DNA from: Artocarpus heterophyllus
Lineage: Eukaryota > Streptophyta > Magnoliopsida > Rosales > Moraceae
Reading direction: 5' to 3'
DNA length: 64,000 bases
Assembly: GCA_025403435.1 (NCBI GenBank)
Contig: CM046350.1
Span: 33,732,062-33,796,061 of the forward strand
In this document: piece by piece, positions 23,960-36,112 of the stretch
Layout of the letters: every line of letters begins with the position of its first letter
Position numbering within the stretch: position 1 is the stretch's first letter
The notes under the pieces: generated by a model
What the model saw: only the letters and a program-made list of their open reading frames with translations
The model's database searches: none
What the model was told of the DNA's origin: nothing
Position numbers and translations under genes: made by a program

Positions 23960-25449
23960 AAGAGTTTCGACTTTGAAACTAAAAACAATTGCGATATTTA
24001 ACTCTCATATCATCTTCACATTCCCACATAGCTTCTTTCACCTAGTGATTCTGCCATAAAACCTTAACCAAAGTGAATCTCTTTATTCCTCAAGATTTTA
24101 GTTCTCTAATCTAAAATCTTAACTAGCTTTTCTTCATAACTGAGGTCTTCTCATATTCCAATCACCTGTGGCTTGATCACATGCATAGGATTCGGGACAT
24201 ACTTTTTGAGCATTGAAACATGGAACACATCTCTGAGGGTAAACTCTACTAATAAGCTACTTTGCCTATCTGTTTCACAATTTCATAAAGGTCCGACAAA
24301 CCTCAGGTTCAACTTGCCTTTCTTTTCAAACCTCATAACTCTTTTCATTGGTGCAACTTTTAAGAATACAAAGTCACCTACTGCAAATTCTAAGGGCCTT
24401 CTTCTTTTATCAGCATAGCACTTTTGTCGGCTCTATACGATCTCTATTCTCTTTCATATCCATTTTATCATCTTGGAAGTCTCGTTGACAAAATCAGTCT
24501 TTTCATCGTCAATGCTTTCCATCATCTTCTTGTCACCAGCTTCATGCCAACATATAGGCGACCTATATTTTCGCCCATATAGGGTCTCATAAGGTGTCAT
24601 ACCAATCGTTGCCTGATAGCTGTTGTTATAAGCAAATTCTGCTAATGGCAACATTTTGCACTAGCTGGTCTTATAATCTGGGGTATAGGGTTGAAGCATA
24701 TCCTCTAAAATAAATTCATCCTCTCCATTTGGCCATCAGTCTGAGGACAAAAAGCTATGCTGAAGTGCAACTTAATTCCCATTGTAGTCTGTACACTTTT
24801 CTAAAATTTGGATGTGAACCCGCCATCATAATTAGAGATAATAGACTTAGGAATTCTATGAAGTTGCACTTTTTCCTTGACATAAAGTTCTGTTGATCAC
24901 TCCATAGAGTAAGTGACCTTAATCAGAATGAAATGCACTGTCTTCGTTAGTCGGTCAAGAACAACCCAAATGGCATCAAATCCATTCTTAGTCTTGGGCA
25001 AACTGGTAATGAAATCCATCACAATTTCTTCCCATTTCTATTCCGTCATCTAAATTAATTGCAAATCGCCACCAGGTCTTTGGTGTTCAGTTTTGACTTA
25101 CTAACATGTCAAACATTTCTTTACGTAATTAGTAACATCACGCTTCATTCCAAACCATCAAATGCTATCCCTTAGATCATTGTACGTCTTTGTTGCACTT
25201 GGATGAATTGAGTAAGGAGTATTGTGAATTTCTATTAATATCCTTTCCCTTAAACCATCAATGGTAGGAACACATAGGTGGTTTTTGAGATATAGAGTTC
25301 CATCTTTAGCAACACAAAACTCTTCACATGTTCCTTCATTGATTTCCCTCTTGATTCTCTTAAGACTTACATCTTTGTCTTATTTGCTTTGAATCTCATC
25401 AAACAATGACGGAGCAAGAGTCAGTGCTGAAAGTTCTCCCAATATCAGT
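23960..25449 (-). pseudogene. Element D integrase with chromodomain-like C terminus (broken)
   Basis: Reverse-strand reading shows the zinc-region/core junction (IHPSATKTYNDLRDSI, KKCLTC), the core with D in EEIVMDFITSLPKT, and the second catalytic position in SNYDGGFTS (canonical S-D-R-D-P-R-F-T-S is altered). E in TDGQMERI and the conserved LPLAEFAYNNSYQATIGMTP follow at 24654-24580. Next comes YGRKYRSPICWHE, then the GPF/Y-like part (GDFVFLKVAPMKRVMRF, LRFVGP) and a chromodomain-like end (KILRNKEIHF, KEAMWECEDDMR). This C-terminal layout is characteristic of Tekay/Del chromoviruses. Several stops and frameshifts, for instance after the GGP segment near 24300, prevent a product. Confidence 0.88.
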
Positions 25450-26990
25450 TCCAAATCGAAGGCTATAATTTTTTCCTCAAAGGCTGATACATTGCTTGTA
25501 ATGACATCAATGTTGCAACGGTCTTCCTACTTAGCACATCAGCCACCCGATTAGCCTTTCGTAGATGATAAAGGATTTTACAATCATAATCCTTAACCAA
25601 CTCTAACCATCTCTGCTGCCTTATATTCAGGTCCTTTTGAGTGAAAAAGTACTTTAAACTTTGATGATTAGTGAAGATCTTACATTGAACTCCATATAAG
25701 TAATGCCTTCAAATCTTTAGCGCAAAAAACACAGCTGCTAACTTGAGAACATGAGTGGCATAATTCTTTTTGTAATCTTTCAATTGTCTCGATACCTAGG
25801 TAATTACTCTGTCATTCTGCATCAATACTACACCAAGGCCCATCTTAGAAGCATCACTGTGAATTACAAATCCATCATTCCCTTCAGCAATAGCCAAGAT
25901 TGGAGTTGTAGTCTACCTTTTCTTCAATTCTTGAAAGCTCTTCTCGCATGCATCCGTCTATTCAAACTTCTTTCCTTTGTAAGTTAAGTTCGTGAAAGGC
26001 ATCGCTATCTTGGAGAAATCTTCCATAAACTTCTAGTAATAACCCACTAATCCTAAGAAGCTCCTTATCTCACTTGCATTCTTTGGTTGTTTCTAGTTAA
26101 GAACAACTTCAACTTTAGTACGATCCACCATTATTCCATCCTTCGATACTGCATGCCCTAAGAAAGATACACTACCGAGCCAAAACTCACACTTAGAGAA
26201 TGTTGCATATAACTTATGCCTCTTTAAGGTCTCTAACACAATCCTTAGATGCTCAGCGTGCTCTTCCTGAATCTTTGAATAAACAAGAATATTATCGATA
26301 AACACAATGACAAATATATCAAGAAAATACTTGAATACCCAATTCATTAAGTCCATAAAAGCTGCAGGTGCATTCATTAAACTAAAAGGCATAACCACAA
26401 ATTCATAGTAGCCATACCTTGATCTAAAGGCTATCTTAGGGAAGTCTCCTTCTTTTATCTTCAACTGATAATATTGTGATCGTAAATCAATCTTTAAGAA
26501 CATAGATGCACCCTTTAGCTGATCAAACAAATCATCAATTCAAGGCAACGGATACTTATTCTTGATCATCACTTTGTTCAGCTCTCGATAGTCAATGTAG
26601 AGCCTCATGGAGCCATCTTGCTTCTTTCAAATAAAACAGGTGTTGCCCATGGTGAGTGACTGGGTCAAATGAAACCTTTATCAAGAAGTTCCTTTAATTA
26701 AGAGTGTAACTTTTTCAATTCTGTTGGAGCCATTCTATATGGTGCCTTGGAATTCGAGTCAGTGCCTAGAGCGAGCTCAATCTCAAATTTGATCTCTCTA
26801 TCTAGGGGTAAGCTTGATAGATCATCTGAAAATACCTCTGAAATTTTTGAACCACTACAACATCTTCAATCTTTGCCTTTCTTCTTGACTTTTATCTACA
26901 ATGTTTGCCAAATAACCTACACAGCCACTTGCTAACAACTTCCTTACTTTCATAGCTGACATAAATATGTTTGGCTTCTTTCTTTACTTG
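25450..26990 (-). pseudogene. Element D reverse transcriptase and RNase H (broken)
   Basis: RT starts before DGSMRLYIDYRELN (about 26620). The longest open piece is 26093-26530, with [39 protein letters not shown] and [13 protein letters not shown]. The catalytic Y/F-x-D-D box is now F-I-D-N, so the polymerase would be dead even without frameshifts. RNase H follows with FVIHSDASKMGLGVVLMQ, a stop in place of the A in the usual VIAYASRQL, and the tether [21 protein letters not shown], then [13 protein letters not shown]. Stops near 26530, 25930 and elsewhere. Ty3-gypsy by domain order. Confidence 0.9.
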
Positions 26991-27440
26991 CCTACGTACA
27001 CGAATTTTTGTTCACCTTCTAGATGAAAAATCACCTTTTGTATTTGGCACTCGATAGAAGTATTATACTTACTCAGGAAATCAATTCCGAGAATCACATC
27101 ATAGTCATATATATCGATTACAATAAGATCGACAAAGAGTTCTCTTTCAGAAATCTACAAAGGAACTGTACGCAGGTAATGTGTAGAGATCATCACTTCC
27201 CTGAAGTGTAGTGTTGTAATGAACCCCTATCTCATAGGTTCTAGATGTACTCCTAACTTCTTAGCAAAAGACGAGGATACAAATGAATACGTGGCACCCG
27301 TATCAAATAGAGCTTGTGCATTAAAAGAAAGGCTTGAAATCTAACCTGTGACAACATTAAAGGCTTCAGCAACCACTTGTTCTTTAGTCATTGTGTAAAT
27401 GCAGGCATTGGTAAGTGGGGCTTCAAGTCTTCCTCGGTTT
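26991..27440 (-). pseudogene. Element D aspartic protease (broken)
   Basis: Reverse-strand reading shows AQALFDTGATYSFVSSSFA (about 27325-27270). The catalytic D-T-G is intact, and the fold continues through LFVDLIVIDIYDYDVILGID. One stop lies between the GVHLEPMR and GFITTL segments. It would process the Gag-Pol precursor in the particle. Confidence 0.85.
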
Positions 27441-28586
27441 ATCAACAAGCCTTCTAAGGTGGCTTGCATCTGATGGAGTTGAGCATGAGGAGCTCTCTGC
27501 TAAGCTTAAACATTTGACTGGTTGGGGTAGTTCTTACCAAAAGTGGTCCTTGTATCCACAGATAAAACACTAGTTTGTTCCTAGATGGCATACACCTGGA
27601 TGTTTCTTTCTGCATTTAGCACATGGTTATATCTGCTTGTTATTGTTATTATACTATTCCCCATAATGTTTCTTATTACTTTGACTCTACTGGTTCTGGG
27701 AGTTGCCCTTTCTCTTGTTGTTCTTCTAGTTTTGGTTGTTGTTGTTGTTGTTTTTGTTTTGTGGTTGATTTTAAGTGTTTGCATTACTCGCCAGTTGACT
27801 CAATTGAGGCTGGTTTCTTCTTAACTTTGACAAGTAGAATTCAGCTCGTTGTGCCTTTAAAACAACTTGTTCTTGATTTCTGGGTGGACTCACTCCATCA
27901 ATAATTGCTGCAATTTTTGATTGAAGAACTTTGATCAACCTTTTGACCCTTTCACCATCATCACTAACCATTCCTGGACAAAGACATGCCAACTGGTCGA
28001 ATTTAGCAACCACATTGTTTACTGACATATCTCCTTAGCGTAGGTTCTCAAATTCATCGTAATGTTTTCAAGTGATGTTCATAAGGAAGAACTTGTGTTG
28101 AATTCATGAACAAAATTTGCCCATGTTATCTAGTTTATAGTTCTACTCTACTCGATTCCATCCCACCAGATTCTGGCTTCTATGGTGAGGTAGTATGAGG
28201 CACAAGGGAGCTTCTCATTTTCACATGAGATTCAAAGTGACCTCAATCGTCTTCAACCATCCTTGAGCGACCAGGGGATCCTTAGAACGTTTAAAGTCTA
28301 CTGGCTTAACACGCTTCCATCTAACCAATAATAGTTCCTGATAGACAAGTCTTGCTTCTGGTATAGGAGTTGGGGCTTCCTCACTCTAAGGCTGAGGTGG
28401 ACGTGTCATGTTTTCACCTTGTCTTTCAACTCCATGGCTAGTGGCTCTAAGCATTGGCTAGATTTTTAGTTGCTAAAGTTGCCTTTACAGATCAACAATC
28501 ATTGTCATTAGTCTTTCATCAGCCAGATTGTCAATTCAAGCTGTGGCTTGAGCACTAGTCCAAGTCCTTCTACGGCTGTTCATCAT
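27441..28586 (-). pseudogene. Element D gag (broken)
   Basis: Probable start at the paired ATG codons ending at 28586 (MMNSRRRTWTSAQ). It reads ARLVYQELLLVRWKRVKPVD and DPLVAQGWLKTIEVTLNL, the capsid hallmark of chromovirus gag. At 28028-27771 comes MSVNNVVAKFDQLACLCPGM and PPRNQEQVVLKAQRAEF. An asparagine/glutamine/lysine-rich linker gives the long GTTGTT-type run at 27720-27760 on the plus strand, then a zinc-knuckle region (PCAKCRKKHPGVC...CFICGYKDH) at about 27630-27530. Stops throughout. The forward-strand open frames across 27585-27904 are antisense shadows. Confidence 0.87.
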
Positions 28587-28799
28587 TGATTTCCTAAAAG
28601 AATTATGAACATAGGAATAAACTTCCAATTTTAGAGATGATACAGGATTCCACTACTATCTTATGCTCTAGGGCATTTATCATTCTACAACTAAATCCTA
28701 TACTTATCATTAAACTTACATCTATATCAATTTAACTTAAAACATACTTATTGAAGGACTTGAGTTGACGTGTGGTGATGTGAATTGGAAACATAAATT

Positions 28800-28811
28800 C
28801 ACTCTAATATC
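28800..28811 (-). other. Degenerate primer binding site of element D
   Basis: CTCTAATATCAA on the plus strand (reverse strand TTGATATTAGAG) resembles the initiator tRNA-Met site TTGGTATCAGAG, a few bases from the 5' LTR edge. Confidence 0.55.
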
Positions 28812-28817
28812 AAAGCC

Positions 28818-30141
28818 CATAACGCCCCCTTACGAATGTCATAGACATCATTACCTTAAGCCCTGTTATCACTATTTTAAGATAACTATTCAAATAATAA
28901 ATAATTAAATAAACATATCGCTTGATTCATGCATTTTTTTTTAAATTCTTATATATATAATTAAATAGTTTATCAATATCAAAATAATGAAACCACAATT
29001 TAACTTAAATTTAAAACAAACATTCAAATCTTCTTTGCTAGTTTGGTAGGCAAAACTTCAAACATTGGCAAGCCAAACATGACCAGCAGTTTAAACTTCA
29101 ATCATCGACAGGACGTCTGAGGCTCTATAAAATCAGAATTTTAAAACATCCAAATTGGTAGGCCGATATAGGGTGATCAGCAGGCCGATAGTAACATTAG
29201 CAGTCTGACCAATAATGGTCGATAGATCGATTTGTTACAAAACAAAAGCAGATTAAAAAGAAGTCTCCATACATCATAGTGCGGAAATTATCATAAAAGG
29301 AAATAAAACCATTATTTAAGAAATAAGTTCTTTTCATGGCGTTCTATTGTTTTCCATCCATCTTTCCTAGCTCACATGCCTGTCCTTGTCCTCGACCTAT
29401 TCCATAACTTTTTTACCTTTGTTTGCAACATGATGTAAAACTATGTAAGCAAAAGCTTAGTATGTACACTTTCCTATCTCACAACATAAAACATTTAATG
29501 AAAATCATAATGTAACATCATATTCATAGTCATCATCATTATAGTAGTGCACTTGGCACAAGTTCATATAGGACATATTTTTCATTAAAACTTCCATACT
29601 AAAACTTCATTCATTTTATTTTTAGGGGCTCAAATGTTGCACCATTATCATCATCATAGGCGCACCGTCATAAGAGGAGAGGGGTAGCTAATCTCAAACC
29701 AAACATGACAAGTCCAACTTTTGGATGACATCATAAACATAAACATTGGGTGTGCAATACTTAATTAGGTGATACATATATACATACATACTTTTAAATT
29801 TTGACATACCTCATTATCAAAACATGCATTATATCATCTTATAACATCAAAAGCTTTCATGATAAAACATTATATAGATCATCGTAGAAATCATCATAAA
29901 CATAATTTTCAAACTTTTCATAAACTTCATTATGTTGTAGGTGAAAATGTACTTACTTTACTAGCTTGCTTACTAAACTATAATTTAGATGACGTTGCTG
30001 CGGTCTCGATATACTCACCTTTTAGAGTGTTCATGTCATTCATTCATATACAAATAAAATTAATATTTATCTTCATGAAATCATCCCATACCATAATATA
30101 TCATTCATACTTTTCTTATTCTAAAATACTAATAAGACATA
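28818..30141 (-). repeat. 5' LTR of element D, part 1 (left of element E)
   Basis: Begins CATAACGCC (the first two bases have drifted from TG) and follows the 3' LTR block for block up to AATACTAATAAGACATA, where element E is inserted. It contains degenerate palindromic motifs at about 29040-29230. The ACATA at 30137-30141 is the left target duplication of element E. Confidence 0.9.
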
Positions 30142-32323
30142 TGATGAGACTTAGAAAATGCATTTTTCTTAACATTAAAATCAATCATTTTGTATTAATA
30201 TTTCTCATAAAACTCCTCAATTATAGCAATTTAGTGATAAATAGTATTTTAGTGTTTTAATGTGAAAATGTGTTTAAAAATGTGTTTTTATTGTATTTTT
30301 ATAATATTTTTGGTAATTTTTAGAGTCGTTTTGGTGTGTTAAATATATGCTTAATCTATAAATAGTTAAAACTAGAAAATTTATGTTATATTGTTTTATT
30401 TTGAGTCTTAATGTGTTTGATAGTGTGTTTTAAGTTTGTAAATATGTCCTATTATATTTTTAGTAATTTATAAAAATATTTCCAAGTCATAAAAATCATA
30501 TCTGTGCTAAACCAAAAAAGACTGAAAATTTTAAAAGTTTGTAATTAATTTTATGTGTTTTAATGTAAAACAAATATTTTTAATAATTATTTTGTTTGTA
30601 AAATAATTAATTTTAGTGTGTTTGTGAATTTTAGATTTAAAATATAGAGGAAAAATAGACCAAAACGGCGCAAAAACAGACAAAATCGAACATCAAATGC
30701 ATCAAAAACAATTTAAAATTGGCATTTGGATAATGAGATCATGTGGCGCATTTTTGGCCTTTGGATGAGCCACGCAAATGATTGTGATCGTCCGAGGAAG
30801 GGACGCGTGTCATTGTGTCAGTCTCTGCGTCAGCCAGGCTTCAGCAATGCATTCCACGTGGTGAAATATAATTGGTGCGTGCACAACACGCATAGACAAA
30901 CTTCATGTGTCTCAAAGAGTAGTTCAGGCCACGTCAGATCTAGTGCTTCAGCTACACATGATCTCGTCTTTTCATCCATATGATCTGCATAAGAAGACCA
31001 ATCTAACAGCTGTCTTGCTTGGTCCCACAGGTCCCACCTGACCCTATTTGTTCTCTAAGTTTTCGTCCATTAGATCTCGCATTTAAAGGCCTCGATCATG
31101 CCTGTTTCAGTACATGCAGCCGCTAAGAAGTAGAGGATCTCACACGGGTTCTCAATTATGAAGAAAGGAATCTCATGTGGAAAAAAAGAGGAAAATTTTG
31201 GATCATTTTGATCTGAATTTTTCAACATAGCCATTGTAAAAAAAATTATAAAAACTATATAAATAGTATTTGTTTAGGCTCTATAAATACCGAGCCTTTG
31301 ATGGTCAGCAAGTCAGTCCTCCTCTACGTAGTATATAATTATTGTTACTTAAATAGTTAGTTTTTAATATTTTCATTATTATTTCAATTTTTAGTCTAAT
31401 TTCTTGAAAAATATTTTTCAGTTCATGTTGTAAAAATTATGTTTAATAATATCAGTAGTATTTTATTAATTATGTCTTTGTAAATTTCTTTTTAGCTGAG
31501 GTGAGAGGGGAAAATTCTGGCAAAATTACCTTAAATATTTTTTGCTTTTCTTAGTTTTTTAAGCAGTTGTAATGCCAAAATATTTCTTAGAAAAGCTAGG
31601 ATTTCAATATTTTCTTAGCTAGAACTCTGCCAAAATTACAGTTTTGATTTATCGACGACATAAACTGGCGCGGATAATGCTTAGGAAGACCTTGATTACT
31701 CGTAGACAGAGAATGGTTTGGTAAATGCTTAATTTACTAGCTTTGTTGTTATTTTAGTTAAGTTATGTTGAAATGCTACATATTTATTACGTTATGTTTT
31801 TCCTATTCTAGACATGGAATAGCACAGTAAATTCTTAGTAACTCTTGATTTATTATCGACATAGGATGGCATAATGTATTCTTAAACCAACTAATAAATA
31901 AAAAGAAAAACTAAAATACATTTAAGATAATTTCCAGAACAGAACCTTTAAACCTCAGTCCTGTTATTATTGCTATTTTATTTCTTTAAATTGTTGTCAT
32001 TACTCTGCTTAAGTTATTTTAATTATCTGTACTAGTTGTTAAAATTCCATTTTAATTTTATCTGCATTTCTTGTTATCAAAGCTCTAGATTATCAAAACT
32101 TGAAAATGAAAAATGCTGTAAATATTGTAAATATATTCTGTAAATACTAAATGTTAATCCTCATATTATTTAGTTTAAATAAAAAGAAAAAGTTAATATA
32201 ATATATGTATTAGAACTGAATAAATCATTCCTTGTGGGTTCGACCTCGGATTACCGAGTAATTATTACTTGAGACAACCTTATACTTAGGGTATTTGGGA
32301 GTGTGTTAATAGACATGTGATCA
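30142..32323 (+). repeat. 5' LTR of element E
   Basis: 2182 bp, TGATGAGAC...ATGTGATCA. The TATA box CTATAAATAC at 31281-31290 sits inside a hexamer inverted repeat (AGGCTC 31276-31281 and GAGCCT 31292-31297). The open frame at 30726-30983 has a counterpart in the 3' LTR and is LTR sequence, not a gene. Confidence 0.92.
31276..31297 (+). promoter_or_regulatory. LTR core promoter of element E, TATA box in an inverted repeat
   Basis: AGGCTC-TATAAATACC-GAGCCT. The same 22 bases occur in the 3' LTR at 41113-41134. Confidence 0.7.
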
Positions 32324-32329
32324 AGTTTT

Positions 32330-32349
32330 TGGAGCCGTTGCCGAGGAAT
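32330..32349 (+). other. Primer binding site of element E
   Basis: TGGAGCCGTTGCCGAGGAAT, 6 bp after the 5' LTR. It resembles TGGCGCCGTTGCCGGGGA, used by Athila/Tat elements and usually assigned to tRNA-Asp, with two transitions or transversions in the readable part. Confidence 0.8.
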
Positions 32350-33027
32350 AGTATTGCTTTCAGTGCAGTATATTATTGTATAATATATTTTCTTTTTCTT
32401 TTTCTTTTATATATTACTAACTTTTCTTTTTCTGCTTTATTTGTTTTCTTTTGTTAATATTTTCTGTTTTGCAGGTGTTAAGTACTGTTCACGTAGAAAT
32501 CTGCATGCATTTTCTATAAGTTACTATTTGTGTAATAGTAGTTACTATTCATATCACTATTTTACTATTCAAAAAAATAAAAAAGTAAAAAAAATCATAA
32601 AAATTTAATTTCTTTCCTTTCTTTTGTAAAATATTTATTTTGCTAGTTTTAGGCTTTTGTCTTCGAAATAAAACTTCATAAAATTTTAGATTAGGTTTTC
32701 GAAATAAATTGTATTTTTGTGAAAAGTATTTTTTGAGAAAGTTCTGTTTGGGGGCTGGTACTGGTTCGGAATTCTTTCTCATACCTAGTTGACTTTTGGA
32801 GATTCTTACAACACCAGTCATTCTATGAACGTTATTCTGACAAGGAGATTAGATTTTAAGGAGCCTTAGCACGACCAATCTTTCCTGGGGACATTCTTGA
32901 AAAATATAATTATAAAATTCTATAAAATCAATAAGGCAGATACTTTTCATTCACTACTTTACTCTCCCTGAGTAAAGAAAAGCTTAGTATCTGTCTATAA
33001 AATTTTGTAAATATTTAAATAATTTGT
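32350..33027 (+). other. Leader of element E
   Basis: AT-rich untranslated leader between PBS and gag. No gene seen; the reverse-strand frame at 32549-32821 is low-complexity chance. Confidence 0.6.
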
Positions 33028-34030
33028 ATGCCAGTTTGGTTTTGTGAGTCTAAAAGTCGTAGGTTAATTAGGAAAAGTTTAGAACCACCTTTAGTCTCTG
33101 TTGTGTCTTCAAATTCAACAAAAATGGCAAATGATGAAAGTGTTCACAATGAAAATATTGGTAATCAACAAATCATCAATCCTGTTTGTTCAATGAGAGA
33201 TTATTTGCAACCATCTTGTGAATCCACTCCATCATGTTTGGTTTTTCCTCTCAATGCCCATCACTTTATATTTAAACCTGGAATGATCAACTTGCTTCCC
33301 AGTTTTCATGGTTTTGAATCTGAAAATCCATATTTGCACCTTAGAGAGTTTGAAGATGTTTGTACTACCTTCACTGAGCAAGAATTTCAAATGAAATAGT
33401 TAAGCTTAAGGTTTTTCCTTTTTCTTTAAAAGACAAAGCTGAAACTTGGCTTACTTCTTTAAAACCTAGGTCAATAGGTACATGGCAAGAAATACAAACT
33501 GAGTTTCTGAAAAAATTCTTTCCAACTCATAAGACAAATGCTTTGAAGAAACAAATTCAAAATTGTTCTCAAAATGTTAAAAAAGTCTATTTTCAATGTT
33601 GGGAACGATTTAAGGATTTGTTGAATTCTTGCTCACATTATGGTTTTGAAAAATGGCATTACATTAGTTTCTTTTATGAAGGTTTAACCCCTAAAACCCG
33701 TTAACAATGAGTAATGGAAAATTCTTTGATAAAGAACCCGATGAAGCGTTAGATTTTCTTGATAATTTGGCTAAAAACTCTCAATATTGGCAACATAGTA
33801 ATTCTGAAGGCTTAATTAGATCTAATCTTGCTAATGCTCAAGGAAGTGTCCATCAACTTAGTCAAGAAAATGATCTAAATGCTAGAATTGCATGTTTGGC
33901 TAAAAAGATTGAAGCCATGGAAAGTAAGAATGTCCTAGAACCCAAAATTGAAATTTTGTGTAGTGTTTGCCAAACTCTAGGACACTCAACTTTTAAATGC
34001 CCAATTTTTAAGGAAGAGTCCCATGAATAG
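33028..34030 (+). pseudogene. Element E gag (broken)
   Basis: Reading begins at ATG 33028 or, more typically for the family, at ATG 33124 (MANDES). It shows SMRDYLQPSCESTPSC, FKPGMINLLPSFHGFESENP and YLHLREFEDVCTTF, the Athila/Tat capsid hallmark. A frameshift at about 33396 separates this from VKLKVFPFSLKDKAETWL, TEFLKKFFPTHKTNALKKQI, YFQCWERFKDLLNSC and SFFYEGLTPKTR, followed by a stop at about 33702. The next frame (33707-34030) carries FFDKEPDEALDFLDNLAKNS and the CCHC knuckle CSVCQTLGHSTFKC with all four ligands intact. Gag would assemble the particle; here it cannot be made as one protein. Confidence 0.9.
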
Positions 34031-35364
34031 GTGAATTACACAAATCAATTGGACCCAGTTAGAAAGCCATTTCCATCCCCACATTTGACACATACAATTC
34101 ACAATGGAGAAACCATCCCAATTTAAATTGGAGAAATGATCAACCAAAACAATAATTTCAACCACCACCACCACTTCCACCATAAAATTCTCAGGGTCGT
34201 CCACCATTTCCACAACAATCTCAAAATCCACAATTTCCATCAAATTCTTAAAATTTTCAAAGGCCTTCACAAAATTTTTCTAAAAATCTCCAATCTCGAG
34301 TCAAAACTCTTGAAGACACCTTGCAATCTTTCATTCAAGCTCAAAAATCATTCATTCAAAAACAAAAAGTTCATAACACTTGCACTTCTCATGACATTCA
34401 TGAAATTAAAGAATCCATTTCTAAACTCACTTCTTCCCTTCACATTCAAGAAAAAGGATTATATTCTACTCAACCTGTACATTATCTATCTACAAATGAA
34501 GTTGCCTCTTCTAGTTCATAATCACTACAAGAAACTATTAATTTTATTACGACTCTTCGAAGTGGAAAAGCTATTGATAAAATTAATCTTTCAAAAGATC
34601 AGAAGGTTAATTCAACTTTGAAAAGTGATGATAAAATTAATAGTGATGAGGAAAATTATGAAAAAGAAAATAGTGTTTCAAAAGAGAAATTTGTTCCAAA
34701 GGTTCCATTTCCTCAAGCTTTGCTTTCACAAGAAAAATTTGACAAAAATGTTGAAATTTTTGAACTGTTCAAACAAGTCAAAATTAACATTTCACTTTTA
34801 GATGCAATTAAACAAGTCCTATCTCATGCTAAATTTGTCAAAGACTAATGTACAATTAAATTGAAGCATAATGTGACTAAAACTGCATTTTTAGCTGAGA
34901 ATGTTAGTTCGATCATTCAACATGATTCATCATTGAAAGACAAAGATCTTGGTTGTCCCACAATTTCTTGTATAATAGAAAATACTCAAATTGAACATGC
35001 TTTGTTAGACCTTGATGCTAGTGTCAACCTTTTACCTTATTCTGTCTATCAACAATTAGGTTTAGGTGAAATAAAGCCAACTTCTGTCACACTTTAGTTA
35101 GCTGATTGATCTGCAAGACTTTCATGAGGTGTTGTTGAGGATGTGTTAGTCCAAATTGATAAATTTTACTACCTAGTAGATTTTATTATTTTGGATACAC
35201 AACCTGTCGCAAATTCAAACGTTCAAATTCCTATCATTTTAGGTCGTCCATTTCTTGCAACTTCTAATGCTTTAATTAATTGTAGAAATGGAATACTAAA
35301 ATTGTCTTTTGGGAATTCAACATTTTTCACATGGCACAATCACCCTTTAGAAAGTACGAAGTAA
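34031..35364 (+). pseudogene. Element E gag-pro linker and aspartic protease (broken)
   Basis: A proline-rich and asparagine/glutamine-rich linker (about 34080-34300), a polar coiled segment (SFIQAQKSFIQKQKVHN, 34321-34521), then FVPKVPFPQALLSQ, a family marker before protease. The protease reads ALLDLDASVNLLPYSVYQQL at 35001-35060, where the canonical D-L-G-A-S is now D-L-D-A-S, removing the glycine next to the catalytic aspartate. Stops at 35097 and 35106 follow. The distal half, FYYLVDFIILDTQ and IPIILGRPFLATSNALINC, is well kept to 35364. No RT follows. Confidence 0.88.
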
Positions 35365-35762
35365 CCTTTGTTGAGAGCAGTACTTCTGGAACGTTTGTTG
35401 ATCATTTGGCTAATTTGAATAATTCTTTTGATTTGGATGTTCCACCCAAAGTTGATAACTATCTTGTGAATGTTTTTGTTGACCAACCTCTTGAAGCTGA
35501 AAATTCAAGTTTTGAACCTAAATGTAAAAATGAAGTTTTTGAAGAAGAACCCGAGGATGAAGTGATGGGTGACACTATGGATGATCTCATGTATGATCTC
35601 ATGGATGAAGAAGAATTTCAGCAAAGGTTCTTTGCAGCAGCTAGCAACTTAACTTTGTGGGAGTGCCATCTTTTGGGAAGGTTCAAAGCAACTCTCCCAA
35701 CAGTCATCAACATTGACGATTCCAATTCCAATCCTGAAATTGAAATCATAGTTATAAATTAA
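35331..35762 (+). CDS. Acidic tail frame after element E protease, unrecognised
   Basis: An open frame of 143 codons that overlaps the protease end in another register. It is strongly acidic in the middle (EVFEEEPEDEVMGDTMDD...MDEEEFQQRF) and ends NIDDSNSNPEIEIIVIN. It occupies the place where RT should begin but shows no RT motif. It may be the original C-terminal extension of the gag-pro protein, shifted by one frameshift, which would make the coding unit end here. I do not recognise the family and have no evidence of independent translation. Confidence 0.4.
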   Translation: MAQSPFRKYEVTFVESSTSGTFVDHLANLNNSFDLDVPPKVDNYLVNVFVDQPLEAENSSFEPKCKNEVFEEEPEDEVMGDTMDDLMYDLMDEEEFQQRFFAAASNLTLWECHLLGRFKATLPTVINIDDSNSNPEIEIIVIN

Positions 35763-36112
35763 TGTTTGTGTTGTTTTTATGTTTTTGTTTTGGTATGTTG
35801 TATCTTTATTTTCTTTGTTTTTCCTAAAAATAATGAAAATAATGTCAAAAATTCATTAAAATGGTAGAAATTATGGAGGTTATAATCAACAAGATTAGTT
35901 GGTATTTTGTATCAACGGCCTTTAGAAATGCATTTTAATGAAAAGATTTTCAATGAATTTTTCTGAATTTTAGACTTTTGTAAATAATTAAAAAAAACAT
36001 AAAAATTCAAAAATTCAAAAGCAAAAAAATATTTTCATTTCTTCGTAATCTATTAGGTTCCTTTTCTTTAGCCCATTTTAGTTTAGCCCATTATTGATGT
36101 TCATTATGTCGC
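35763..36112 (+). other. Gene-free stretch in element E
   Basis: AT-rich, with T-rich runs immediately after the acidic frame. No RT, RNase H or integrase motif in any frame that I can see. Confidence 0.5.

Noticed and set aside
27585..27904. Hydrophobic and cysteine-rich forward frames resembling membrane proteins
   Set aside because: Antisense to the asparagine/glutamine-rich linker of the reverse-strand gag in element D.
30726..30983. Frame MDNEIMWRIFGLW..., also found at 40571
   Set aside because: Its recurrence is because both copies lie at the same place in the two LTRs of element E; no protein family recognised.
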